A stretch of DNA of 64,000 nucleotides, taken from Planomonospora sp. ID82291 (GTDB lineage: Bacteria; Actinomycetota; Actinomycetes; Streptosporangiales; Streptosporangiaceae). The position numbers and the translations under genes are program-made. Shown here one piece after another: positions 26,621 through 36,314 of this stretch. Under the pieces are notes generated by a model. The model saw only the letters and a program-made list of their open reading frames with translations, made no database searches and had not been told where the DNA came from. Every line of letters begins with the position of its first letter. Positions within the stretch are counted from its first letter, which is position 1. The stretch lies in assembly GCF_015711645.1 (NCBI RefSeq), contig NZ_JABTEX010000003.1:62001-126000 (forward strand), given 5' to 3'.

Positions 26621-27133
26621 ATGCCGAGCGTCTACTGCACGCAGTGCGGTCATGCCAACCCCGAGGACGCGCGTTTCTGTTCTCGATGCGGGTCGCCGCT
26701 GACCAGAGCCGAGACACCCGGAGACAGCACGTCGACGATCTCCCTCTCCGGGATCGAGGCCTACGAGGCGGAGACAGGGGAGGCGCTCCTCGCCGAGCGG
26801 CACGCCGTCGAGCAGTTGCCCCCGGGCACGGCCCTGTTGGTCGTCCAGCGCGGCCCCAACGCCGGCAGCCGCTTCCTGCTGGACAGTGACCTCACCACGG
26901 TGGGCCGCCATCCGGAGAGCGACATCTTCCTGGACGACATCACCGTGTCGCGGCGCCACGTGGAGTTCTACCGGCGCGGCGGCGGCGTGTTCACCGTCCG
27001 CGACGTGGGCAGCCTCAACGGCACCTACGTCAACCGCGAGCGGATCGAGGAGGTCCCGCTCTACGGCGGCGACGAGGTGCAGATCGGCAAGTTCCGGCTG
27101 GTGTTCCTCACCCGCGGCGCCGCTGGAGGATGA
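26621..27133 (+). CDS. garA: FHA-domain regulator GarA/OdhI-like, with zinc ribbon
   Basis: 170 residues. Residues 6-23 form a zinc ribbon (CTQC and CSRC). A Ser/Thr-rich motif GDSTSTIS at residues 34-41 corresponds to the ETTS phosphorylation site of GarA/OdhI. The C-terminal FHA domain (TTVGRHPESDIFLDD, SRRHVEF, VGSLNGTYVN) is very close to mycobacterial GarA, which in its unphosphorylated form restrains 2-oxoglutarate dehydrogenase and activates glutamate synthase, under PknB/PknG control. Cytosolic. The zinc ribbon is an N-terminal addition absent from M. tuberculosis GarA. ATG at 26621 with GGAGG 12 bases upstream. It overlaps the next gene by ATGA. Confidence 0.93.
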   Translation: MPSVYCTQCGHANPEDARFCSRCGSPLTRAETPGDSTSTISLSGIEAYEAETGEALLAERHAVEQLPPGTALLVVQRGPNAGSRFLLDSDLTTVGRHPESDIFLDDITVSRRHVEFYRRGGGVFTVRDVGSLNGTYVNRERIEEVPLYGGDEVQIGKFRLVFLTRGAAGG

Positions 27134-27810
27134 TGAGCTCGCAGGCCGCTCGTGCGCACATGAGCATCGGGGAGGTGCTCGCCCTGCTGCAGGGCGAGTT
27201 CCCCGACGTCAGCATCTCCAAGATCCGTTTCTTGGAGGGCGAGGGGTTGATCGAGCCGGAGCGCAGTCCCTCCGGCTACCGCAAGTTCACCTACGCCGAC
27301 GTCGAGCGGCTCCGCTACATCCTCAGCGAGCAGCGTGACCGCTACCTGCCGCTGCGCGTGATCAAGGACCGGCTGGAGGAGGCCGACCGCGAGGAGCGGC
27401 CCGTCGCCCGGCCGCGCGCCGTGCCGTCGGAGGCGCAGCCGGAGATCCGGCTCAGCCGTGCGGAACTCCTGGCCGCCGCCGAGATCGACGAGGAGACCCT
27501 GGCCGAGCTCGAGGACTACGGGCTGCTGGCGGCCGTGGCCCGGCACTACGACGCCGAGGCGCTGGCCGTGGCCCGCAGCGTCGGCGCACTGGCCGCCTTC
27601 GGCCTGCGGGCCCGCCATCTGAGGGCGGTCAGGGCCGCCGCCGAGCGGGAGGCCGGGCTCGTGGAGCAGGCCGTCGCACCGCTGCTGCGCCGCCGCGCAC
27701 CCGGCGCGATCGACCGGGCCGACGAGACCGCCAGGGAGATCTCCGGCCTGCTCCTGGAATTGCACGCCTCGCTGCTGCGTTCCGGTGTTCGTGGGGTCCT
27801 GGGCCGGTGA
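27130..27810 (+). CDS. ftsR: MerR-family regulator, FtsR-like (Rv1828 orthologue)
   Basis: 226 residues. The N-terminal MerR winged HTH (MSIGEVLALLQGEFPDVSIS, then IRFLEGEGLIEPERSPSGYR) spans residues 11-90; the C-terminal half is a helical effector/dimerisation region without Cys ligands. By position directly after garA it corresponds to Rv1828, and the corynebacterial homologue FtsR activates ftsZ. It starts by ATGA overlap with garA, implying translational coupling; ATG at 27133 is an alternative. Function in cell-division control is inferred from orthology and synteny. Confidence 0.9.
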   Translation: MMSSQAARAHMSIGEVLALLQGEFPDVSISKIRFLEGEGLIEPERSPSGYRKFTYADVERLRYILSEQRDRYLPLRVIKDRLEEADREERPVARPRAVPSEAQPEIRLSRAELLAAAEIDEETLAELEDYGLLAAVARHYDAEALAVARSVGALAAFGLRARHLRAVRAAAEREAGLVEQAVAPLLRRRAPGAIDRADETAREISGLLLELHASLLRSGVRGVLGR

Positions 27811-27888
27811 GGGCCTGACCGGGCGCCCGCGCCTGCGCGGGTGTTACGTTGAATGAAACGGTTGAACCCAGCGAAAACGGAGCAGCCC

Positions 27889-28368
27889 GTGTTGCAGATG
27901 GAGGTCGTGGGCGTCCGGGTCGAGATGCCCTCCAACCAGCCGATCGTCCTGCTGAAAGAGGCACACGGGGAGCGCTACCTGCCGATCTGGATCGGGATGA
28001 CCGAGGCGACCGCGATCGCCATGGCGCAGGCCGAGGAGCCGCCGCCCCGGCCGCTCACGCACGATCTGTTCCGTGACGTCATCGACGCGCTCGGCGCCCG
28101 GCTGACGACGGTGAACATCGTCGCGCTGCGGGAGGGGATCTTCTTCGCGAACCTGGTGTTCTCCAACGGGGCCGAGGTGAGCGCCCGGCCCTCGGACTCG
28201 ATCGCCCTGGCGCTGCGCACCGGCGCCCGCATCTTCGCCAGCGAGGACGTGGTCAGGGAGGCCGGGGTGATCATTCCCGAGGACCAGGAGGGGCAGGAGG
28301 ACGAGGTGGAGAAGTTCAGGGAGTTCCTTGACCAGATCTCGCCGGAGGACTTCGGCCGTGCGGGGTAG
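27889..28368 (+). CDS. DUF151 / bifunctional nuclease family protein (Rv1829 orthologue)
   Basis: 159 residues, one BFN domain: VVGVRVEMPSNQPIVLLKE, YLPIWIGMTEA, PLTHDLFRDVI and ARPSDSIALALR are the family blocks. Plant and bacterial relatives have been reported to have RNase and DNase activity, but the cellular role in actinobacteria is unknown. The C-terminus is acidic (EDQEGQEDEVEKF). GTG at 27889 has GGAG six bases upstream; an upstream in-frame ATG at 27853 would start only a few bases after a TACGTT -10-like element at 27845 and is less likely. Conserved neighbour of garA and gcvP in actinobacteria. Confidence 0.92.
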   Translation: MLQMEVVGVRVEMPSNQPIVLLKEAHGERYLPIWIGMTEATAIAMAQAEEPPPRPLTHDLFRDVIDALGARLTTVNIVALREGIFFANLVFSNGAEVSARPSDSIALALRTGARIFASEDVVREAGVIIPEDQEGQEDEVEKFREFLDQISPEDFGRAG

Positions 28369-28412
28369 GAATTTCGGTGCATTTACGCTTCACGACGCGC
28401 CGAGTGGGGTCG

Positions 28413-28441
28413 TTGACTGAGGCAGATCCCAGTCTTACGGT
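28413..28441 (+). promoter_or_regulatory. Promoter of the second MerR gene
   Basis: TTGACT (28413-28418) and TACGGT (28436-28441) with a 17-bp spacer, about 70 bp before the GTG start at 28513. It gives the second MerR gene a transcript independent of the garA operon. Confidence 0.65.
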
Positions 28442-28512
28442 GCGAGTGAACCTGTGGCCGTGTACAAACCCCCAGATCAGGCCACGGGATGAGAGAAAGC
28501 CGGAGGTCCGCA

Positions 28513-29133
28513 GTGGCGGTCAGCAGCGGCGAAGGAAAGGCGGCCGGCCAGGATGATCCGGGGCGGCGCCGGTCGGCGCGCCAGCGCGCCGGAGAAGAAG
28601 GCCTGCTGTTCGACGGGCGACCGGTGAGCCCGCCCGCCGACGTCGGCTATCGAGGCCCCACGGCCTGCACCGCTGCCGGGATCACCTACCGGCAGCTGGA
28701 CTACTGGGCGCGCACCGGCCTGGTCGAGCCCACCGTCAGAGCCGCGCACGGCTCCGGCACCCAGCGGCTGTACGGCTTCCGCGACATCCTGGTGCTCAAG
28801 GTCGTCAAACGCCTGCTCGACACGGGCGTCTCCCTGCAGCAGATCCGGATCGCCGTGCACCACCTGCGCTCCCGCGGCGCCGCCGACCTGGCGCAGATCA
28901 CCCTGATGAGCGACGGGGCCAGCGTCTACGAGTGCACCTCGCCCGACGAGGTCATCGACCTGCTCCAGGGCGGTCAGGGCGTGTTCGGCATCGCGCTGGG
29001 CCGGGTCTGGCAGGAGGTGGAGGGCTCCCTGGCGGAGCTTCCCGGCGAGCGCGCGGAGAGCGACCAGGGCCCTTTAGGCGGTCACCCCGGCGATGAGCTG
29101 GCCCGCCGTCGGCAGGCTCGGCGCACGGGGTAA
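28513..29133 (+). CDS. MerR-family transcriptional regulator (Rv1830 orthologue)
   Basis: 206 residues. A 45-residue Arg/Gly-rich N-terminal extension precedes the MerR HTH (TAAGITYRQLDYWARTGLVE, then RLYGFRDILVLKVVKRLLDT, residues about 50-115). The C-terminal segment (DLAQITLMSDGASVYECTSP, then VIDLLQGGQGVFGIALGRVW) is the conserved Rv1830-type domain. GTG at 28513 has GGAGG six bases upstream. The glycine riboswitch of gcvP begins within 20 bp of the stop; TAAAGT at its stop codon may be the -10 for the riboswitch transcript. The target genes are unknown. Confidence 0.9.
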   Translation: MAVSSGEGKAAGQDDPGRRRSARQRAGEEGLLFDGRPVSPPADVGYRGPTACTAAGITYRQLDYWARTGLVEPTVRAAHGSGTQRLYGFRDILVLKVVKRLLDTGVSLQQIRIAVHHLRSRGAADLAQITLMSDGASVYECTSPDEVIDLLQGGQGVFGIALGRVWQEVEGSLAELPGERAESDQGPLGGHPGDELARRRQARRTG

Positions 29134-29151
29134 AGTTGGTCGCGCTGACGA

Positions 29152-29341
29152 CCCTGTGCGGGAGAGACCCCGACCACGATCGGGGCGCCGAAGGAGCAAC
29201 CTCCCCGGAATCTCTCAGGCACCCTGTACCGCACGGACGAGGCAACTCTGGAAAGCAGGTGCGTCCGCCAGGCGCGTCTCACCGACGGTGAAAACCTCCC
29301 CGCCCGGGGCAGGTGAAGCTCTCAGGTCGAGATGACAGAGG
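29152..29341 (+). ncRNA. Tandem glycine riboswitch
   Basis: Aptamer 1: GTGCGGGAGAG..., GCCGAAGGAGCAA, TCTCTCAGGCA, closed by GTGCGG (29155-29160) with CCGCAC (29229-29234). Aptamer 2: CTCTGGAAAG (29246), ACCGACGGTGAAAACC, CTCTCAGG and ATGACAGAG, closed by CTCTG with CAGAG (29336-29340). Both aptamers and the short linker are intact. It precedes gcvP by about 60 bases and should switch on glycine breakdown when glycine is high. Confidence 0.96.
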
Positions 29342-29403
29342 GGGAGATCCGGCCCCGTACGCCCGCGCCCAGCGCCGGTCTCCACCGCCTCGGGAGGCTT
29401 TCC

Positions 29404-32259
<2,856 letters not shown>

Positions 32260-32319
32260 CCCGCCCCCCCGCGCGGCCCGCGCAGGACCGCGGATCACCG
32301 TGTACGCCGAGACGCGGAC

Positions 32320-32345
32320 GGCCCCGAGTCGTTAGGCTCGGGGCC
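32320..32345 (+). terminator. Terminator after gcvP
   Basis: GGCCCCGAG (32320-32328) pairs perfectly with CTCGGGGCC (32337-32345) around an 8-base loop and is followed by GTTCCTT. It lies 60 bp past the gcvP stop and 26 bp before the TPR gene start. Confidence 0.85.
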
Positions 32346-32370
32346 GTTCCTTACCCGGGGAGGATCCCGA

Positions 32371-33153
32371 ATGCCGGACGTCGACACACACCCCCTGGAG
32401 GTCGCCCGCAGGCTGGCCGAGCACGGCGACCTGGACGGCGCCGCCGCGATCCTCGCCGAGCTGGCGGCCGACGCCGACGGGCCCGACCGGGCCCAGGCGG
32501 CGGTGGGGCTGGCCGTGGTGCTCCAGGAGCGGGGGGACGTGCCGGGGGCCCGTGCCGCCGCGCGCACCGCGCTGGCGACGGGGCATCCGGAGTTCGCCGC
32601 CCAGGCGGCCTGCCTGCTCGCCGAGAGCTTCGAGAGCGAGGGCCGGACCGATCAGGCCCGCGCGGCCTGGCAGGCCGCCCTGGGCCTCGGGAACCCCGGC
32701 TACGCGCCGCCGGCGCACATGGCCCTGGCCCGGCTGGCCGCGGACGAGCGGGAGGCGGAGGAGGCGCTGCGGGCGGCGCTGGCCACCGGCGATCCGGAGA
32801 TCGCCTCCCGGGCGGCCCAGCGGCTGGCGGAGTTCCTGCTGGAGGAGGGGGAGCCGGGGGAGGCGGCCGACGTGCTCCTGGAGGCGCTGGCCGTACCGGA
32901 GGTGGCGGATCCGCCGCGGCTGCGGGTGCTGCTCGGCGTGGCGCACCTGGAGCTGGCGTGCGCGGAGTTCCAGGGAGCGGTGGAGGAGGGCGGCGACGTG
33001 GAGACCAGTGCCCTGGCCATCGAGTTGCTGGCCCGGACGCTCCCGCTGCGGGGCCGCGACGAGGACGCCGAGCGGGTCTGGGACTACGGGCTCGGCCACG
33101 CCGACGAGCGGCTGGCCGTCCAGGTACGGCTGCGCCGCGACCGCGACCTGTGA
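32371..33153 (+). CDS. Tetratricopeptide-repeat protein
   Basis: 260 residues, almost entirely alpha-helical with TPR-like/Sel1-like units: LAEHGDLDGAAAILAELAAD, LAVVLQERGDVPGARAAART, LAESFESEGRTDQARAAWQA and LAEFLLEEGEPGEAADVLLE recur about every 34 residues, each with the W/L-G/A-Y/A-A pattern weakened. Such proteins scaffold other proteins; no partner can be named. There is no signal peptide or membrane segment. ATG at 32371 has GGGGAGG upstream. It is separated from gcvP by a terminator, so it has its own promoter or depends on read-through. Confidence 0.82.
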   Translation: MPDVDTHPLEVARRLAEHGDLDGAAAILAELAADADGPDRAQAAVGLAVVLQERGDVPGARAAARTALATGHPEFAAQAACLLAESFESEGRTDQARAAWQAALGLGNPGYAPPAHMALARLAADEREAEEALRAALATGDPEIASRAAQRLAEFLLEEGEPGEAADVLLEALAVPEVADPPRLRVLLGVAHLELACAEFQGAVEEGGDVETSALAIELLARTLPLRGRDEDAERVWDYGLGHADERLAVQVRLRRDRDL

Positions 33154-33241
33154 GGGCGTCCGGCCCGGGGACCGGACGGGCGGCCCGGCGGCGGTCTCTC
33201 CTCCGCGGGACCGCGTGGCGCAGAGCGGCGCCGGGGCGGGA

Positions 33242-33634
33242 TCAGTAGTCGCGGTGGTCGCGGAGGCGCCAGTTGCCCAGTGCGTGGGCGAGGTTGACCG
33301 CGACGATGCCGCCCCAGGCGAGCAGCAGGCCGACGATCCCGGCCTCGTTCGCGGCGATGCCGGTCAGCGGGATGCCGATGCCCAGCGAGCCCAGCGCGAT
33401 CGCGGCCGGGGAACCACCGCTCCGGCGCTGCTTCCTCAGAGGCGGTTCGTACGGCGAGGGGCCGGCGGCGTGGACCTCGGCCCGCACGCGGGCGGCGATG
33501 GTCGCGTCCAGCCGCTCGACGAACGACTCGACGAGCGCCGCTTCGTACTCGGGGCCCAGGTCGCGCCGGGCGTCGAGGGTGGCGTGCATGTCCTGGCGGA
33601 TGTCGTGGTTTTCGTGCACGTCCCCAGTCTGCAT
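33242..33634 (-). CDS. Small membrane protein of unknown function
   Basis: 130 residues. The N-terminal 70 residues are soluble and charged (DARRDLGPEYEAALVESFVE), resembling the short cytoplasmic helix seen before two-segment membrane proteins annotated as SHOCT/DUF1707-like; this similarity is weak. Then come two hydrophobic segments (AAIALGSLGIGIPLTGIAA and GIVGLLLAWGGIVAVNLAHA) and a basic tail. The ATG at 33634 gives the shortest protein retaining the conserved-looking helix; GTG at 33619 is an alternative. Divergent from the hydrolase gene at 33715 (80 bp apart). I do not recognise the family. Confidence 0.65.
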   Translation of the reverse strand: MQTGDVHENHDIRQDMHATLDARRDLGPEYEAALVESFVERLDATIAARVRAEVHAAGPSPYEPPLRKQRRSGGSPAAIALGSLGIGIPLTGIAANEAGIVGLLLAWGGIVAVNLAHALGNWRLRDHRDY

Positions 33635-33714
33635 CCCGGAACGGGCCGCGGCATCGGCCATCTGGACGAGATCCGCGGGCGGCACCGGTAGCGTTCCACC
33701 GTGGAGATCCTGAC

Positions 33715-34317
33715 ATGGAGATCGTGACGCCGCACGGCCCGGCGCGGGCCGAGATCGACCGGGTACCGGATCCGCGGTTCCTGCTGGTCCTGACGCACGG
33801 CTCGGCCGGGGGAGTGGACGCACCGGACCTGCTGGCCGTACGGGACGCCGTGCTGGCGATCGGCGGCCTGGTCGCCAGGGTGACGCAGCCGTTCCGGCTG
33901 CGCGGCGCGCGGGCGCCGGGCTCGGCCGTCAAGCAGGACGAGGCGTGGGCGGCGGCGGTGGCGGAGATCCGCGGTCGTCGTCCCGGTCTGCCGCTGGTGC
34001 AGGGCGGGCGGAGCAACGGGGCCAGGGTCGCCTGCCGTACCGCCCGCACGGTGGGGGCCCGGGCGGTCGTCGCGCTGGCCTTCCCGCTGCACCCGCCGGG
34101 CCGGCCGGAGCGTTCCCGCGCGCAGGAACTGCGCGCGGCGGGCGTGGACGTGCTGGCGGTCAGCGGGGACCGGGACCCCTTCGGCGTGCCCGCGGTGGAG
34201 GACGCCGAACGGCTGGTGGTGCTGCCGGGGGAGGGACACGACCTGAAGAAGGACCCCGCCCGGGTGGGCGAGGCCGTGGCCGGGTGGCTCGACGCCAGAG
34301 CGTGGACCCGGCGCTGA
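33715..34317 (+). CDS. Alpha/beta hydrolase (KANL3/Tex30-like)
   Basis: 200 residues. LVLTHGSAGG carries the oxyanion loop, GGRSNGARVA the nucleophile elbow (Ser near residue 101), SGDRDPFG the acid and GEGHDLKK the base His, a complete triad in the compact dienelactone-hydrolase-like subclass with no cap domain. The function of bacterial members is unknown. ATG at 33715 lies in a local repeat (GGAGATCCTGACATGGAGAT), with GGAG upstream. It has no signal peptide. Downstream is a 66-bp gap before the convergent DUF5999 gene. Confidence 0.85.
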   Translation: MEIVTPHGPARAEIDRVPDPRFLLVLTHGSAGGVDAPDLLAVRDAVLAIGGLVARVTQPFRLRGARAPGSAVKQDEAWAAAVAEIRGRRPGLPLVQGGRSNGARVACRTARTVGARAVVALAFPLHPPGRPERSRAQELRAAGVDVLAVSGDRDPFGVPAVEDAERLVVLPGEGHDLKKDPARVGEAVAGWLDARAWTRR

Positions 34318-34383
34318 TGGGGTAGCGCGCGGACCCGGCGCTGATCGGGTAGGGCGCGGCCCGCCCCCGGATGACGCGGATGC

Positions 34384-34575
34384 TCAGAGGACGCCGGCCA
34401 GGGGGCGGTGCGGCTCGATGACGGCGCCGTCGGGCAGCAGCTCACCGGTGTCCTCGAACAGCACCACGCCGTTGCAGAGAAGGCTCCACCCCTGCTCGGG
34501 GTGGGCGACCACGGTGCGGGCGGCTTCGCGGCCCGGCCCATCGGCGGACGGGCAGGACGGCTCGTGCGGGCACAT
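34384..34575 (-). CDS. DUF5999 family small protein
   Basis: 63 residues. MCPHEPSCPSADGPGREAAR, then HPEQGWSLLCNGVVLFEDTG and the ending IEPHRPLAGVL match the small actinobacterial DUF5999 family, with conserved C/H residues near the N-terminus (C2, H4, C8) that might bind a metal. Its function is unknown. ATG at 34575 with GGAGG eight bases upstream was chosen over an ATG 45 bp further upstream. It is expressed from an A+T-richer region of 440 bp shared with the TetR gene. Confidence 0.88.
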   Translation of the reverse strand: MCPHEPSCPSADGPGREAARTVVAHPEQGWSLLCNGVVLFEDTGELLPDGAVIEPHRPLAGVL

Positions 34576-35016
34576 CGGCGTGCCTCCAGATCTCTCGTGT
34601 CGGCTCGCGGGGGTCGACATCGGCGATCGGTGGGCACCGTCACCGATGGGACCCCGTTCCCACGTATGACGAGGGGCGAGCGTTTGCGGTTGACATATGA
34701 CGGCGCGCGCCTCGAACGGGGTGAGGCGCGCACACGGAACAGCTCAAGTGTGCGACGGGTCACACCCGTGCGACATAGTCAGTTAGGACCGTTTGAGGAC
34801 CATTGGACGTGGCCCTCTGGTCCCGTTCGGGGGTGTGACCTATGACACAGCGTGCCGCATCCCCTGATAACCGGCCAAGTGCGACACGCCGGAGATTGTG
34901 TAAACGATCGGTTGCGAATCGGAGACCGGCTCCGCGCCTCCGGTGCCGCGAGGCGCCCGCCCGGGGTCGGGGCGGTCGGGACCCGGGCGGGAAGGCCCGG
35001 CTCCGGGCGGGCGGGC
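34576..35016. promoter_or_regulatory. Gene-free region upstream of DUF5999
   Basis: 441 bp with no supported gene and lower GC. ACGGGT-CAC-ACCCGT (34755-34769) is a perfect 6-bp dyad, and GTGTGACCTATGACAC near 34835 is a looser one. Both could be operators for the DUF5999 promoter or parts of a small RNA. No tRNA or riboswitch pattern was found. The right-hand end, from about 34930, returns to high GC and holds the 3' flank of the TetR gene. Confidence 0.35.
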
Positions 35017-35610
35017 TCAGCTCCGGGCCAGGCCCGCCAGCAGGGCGTCGAGCCCTCGCTCGAAGTCCGCGTCGGCCGCCGCGTTGCCGCCGCCCCGGGA
35101 GGGCGGCAGCCACGGCTCGGCGTCGTCCTCCGGGCCGGCGGGCTCGGCCCAGCCCGACTGCTGCACCTCCACCGCCACCGCGCCGAAGACGTAGGCGCGC
35201 AGCGCCCGCACGGCCTCGGGCGCGTCCGGCAGCCCCGCCTCGGCCAGTTGCCCGGTCTGCTCCCGCACGGCCATCGCGGCCCGTCCCTTGGGCGGCTTGG
35301 TCAGGGCGAGGGCCAGCACCCCGGGGTGCTCCCGCAGCGCGGCCCGGCTCGCCCGGCACCACGCGCGCGCGGTCTCCCGCCAGTCGGCGCCCGGCTCGAC
35401 GTGGACGGTGGTGACGTGCTCGGCCAGGGCGTCCATCAGCGCGTCCTTGCCGCGGGGCAGGTGGTGGTAGATGGCCATCGCCTCCACCTGGAGCGCGTCG
35501 CCCAGCCGCCGCATGGTCAGCCGTCGCAGCCCCTGGCTGTCGGCGATGTGCAGGGCCGCCTCGATGATGCGCTCCCGGGACAGGGGGATCGGTGGTCGCT
35601 TGGCAGGCAT
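35017..35610 (-). CDS. TetR/AcrR family transcriptional regulator
   Basis: 197 residues. The N-terminal HTH (RERIIEAALHIADSQGLRRL, then MRRLGDALQVEAMAIYHHL) is of the class-I TetR type. The C-terminal ligand domain has the helix pattern REHPGVLALALTKPP and resembles the TetR_C_1 (tetracycline repressor-like) subgroup. It is predicted to repress its own promoter or a neighbour and to release on binding a small hydrophobic ligand, which is unknown. ATG at 35610. A CCTTAC-TGC-GTAAAGG dyad lies 23 bp upstream of the start and is a plausible autoregulatory site. Confidence 0.92.
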   Translation of the reverse strand: MPAKRPPIPLSRERIIEAALHIADSQGLRRLTMRRLGDALQVEAMAIYHHLPRGKDALMDALAEHVTTVHVEPGADWRETARAWCRASRAALREHPGVLALALTKPPKGRAAMAVREQTGQLAEAGLPDAPEAVRALRAYVFGAVAVEVQQSGWAEPAGPEDDAEPWLPPSRGGGNAAADADFERGLDALLAGLARS

Positions 35611-35632
35611 GGGGCCATCCTGCCATCGCCTG

Positions 35633-35648
35633 CCTTACTGCGTAAAGG
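35633..35648. promoter_or_regulatory. Candidate TetR operator
   Basis: CCTTAC-TGC-GTAAAGG is an inverted repeat (one extra base in the right arm) just upstream of the TetR start. TetR repressors usually bind such dyads in their own promoters. It is a single occurrence in the window. Confidence 0.45.
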
Positions 35649-35794
35649 ACATCGCCGGTCCGATCGGCGGGCGTGTCGGCCGGACCCGGCCCGTCGGCCG
35701 CCCGCGGTGTCGTCCCCTGCGTGCGGGAGCCCGCGGCGGACGGCGTAGGCTACCGCTGTCACCAGCCGGGCAGTCAGGCGAGAGAGGGTAGAAG

Positions 35795-36211
35795 ATGGCG
35801 TTTTTCCGACCGAGAGTGAGCCGGGAGGCGGAGGTTCGCCACCACGCCGACCAGGAGGTCGGGAAGGGCTTCCCCGAGCTTCTGCGCAAGGCCCGCCTGG
35901 CCGAGGCCGCGCTGCGCGAGGTGCAGGCCGCCACGTCCTCCTCCGCCGAGCGGCGGGCCGCCGCCCTGGTCCTGGACAAGGCCCTGACCGAGGTGCTGCG
36001 CGCGGCCGAGGCCAATCAGCGGGTGGCCTTCGGCATCCGCTCCTACGACGACCGGCTCCGCCGCCGCAAGGGCAGGGCGACCCCCGAGGGGGTCCGGTGG
36101 ACCACCGAGGTCGAGCGCCTGCGCACGCTGCGTGAGCGCAACCGCCTCCTCGACATGCCGCGCGACGTGCTCCCCGTCGGCACCGCGCACCGCGCGGGCG
36201 CCGCGCACTGA
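35795..36211 (+). CDS. Hypothetical helical protein
   Basis: 138 residues, highly charged and predicted helical throughout: EAEVRHHADQEVGKGFPELL, RAAALVLDKALTEVLRAAEA and TTEVERLRTLRERNRLLDMP. It could form a coiled coil. There are no Cys, no signal peptide and no recognisable domain. The ATG is preceded by AGAGAGGG. Its codon use is as GC-biased as its neighbours, supporting a real gene. It ends before a strong bidirectional hairpin facing the sigma-factor gene. I do not recognise the family. Confidence 0.7.
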   Translation: MAFFRPRVSREAEVRHHADQEVGKGFPELLRKARLAEAALREVQAATSSSAERRAAALVLDKALTEVLRAAEANQRVAFGIRSYDDRLRRRKGRATPEGVRWTTEVERLRTLRERNRLLDMPRDVLPVGTAHRAGAAH

Positions 36212-36262
36212 GCACGCACTGAACGGGCGCTGAGCGCGCGCCTGAGCGCGGGCGCCGCGAAG

Positions 36263-36306
36263 CGCACCGGGTCCCGGTACGGCAGGCCGTACCGGGACCC
36301 GGTGCG
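36263..36306. terminator. Bidirectional terminator, perfect 20-bp stem
   Basis: CGCACCGGGTCCCGGTACGG (36263-36282) is exactly complementary to 36287-36306 with a 4-base loop. It lies between convergent genes (hypothetical + and sigma factor -), so it likely stops transcription from both sides. No T tract, as is common in high-GC actinomycetes. Confidence 0.9.
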
Positions 36307-36314
36307 TCGCGGGT

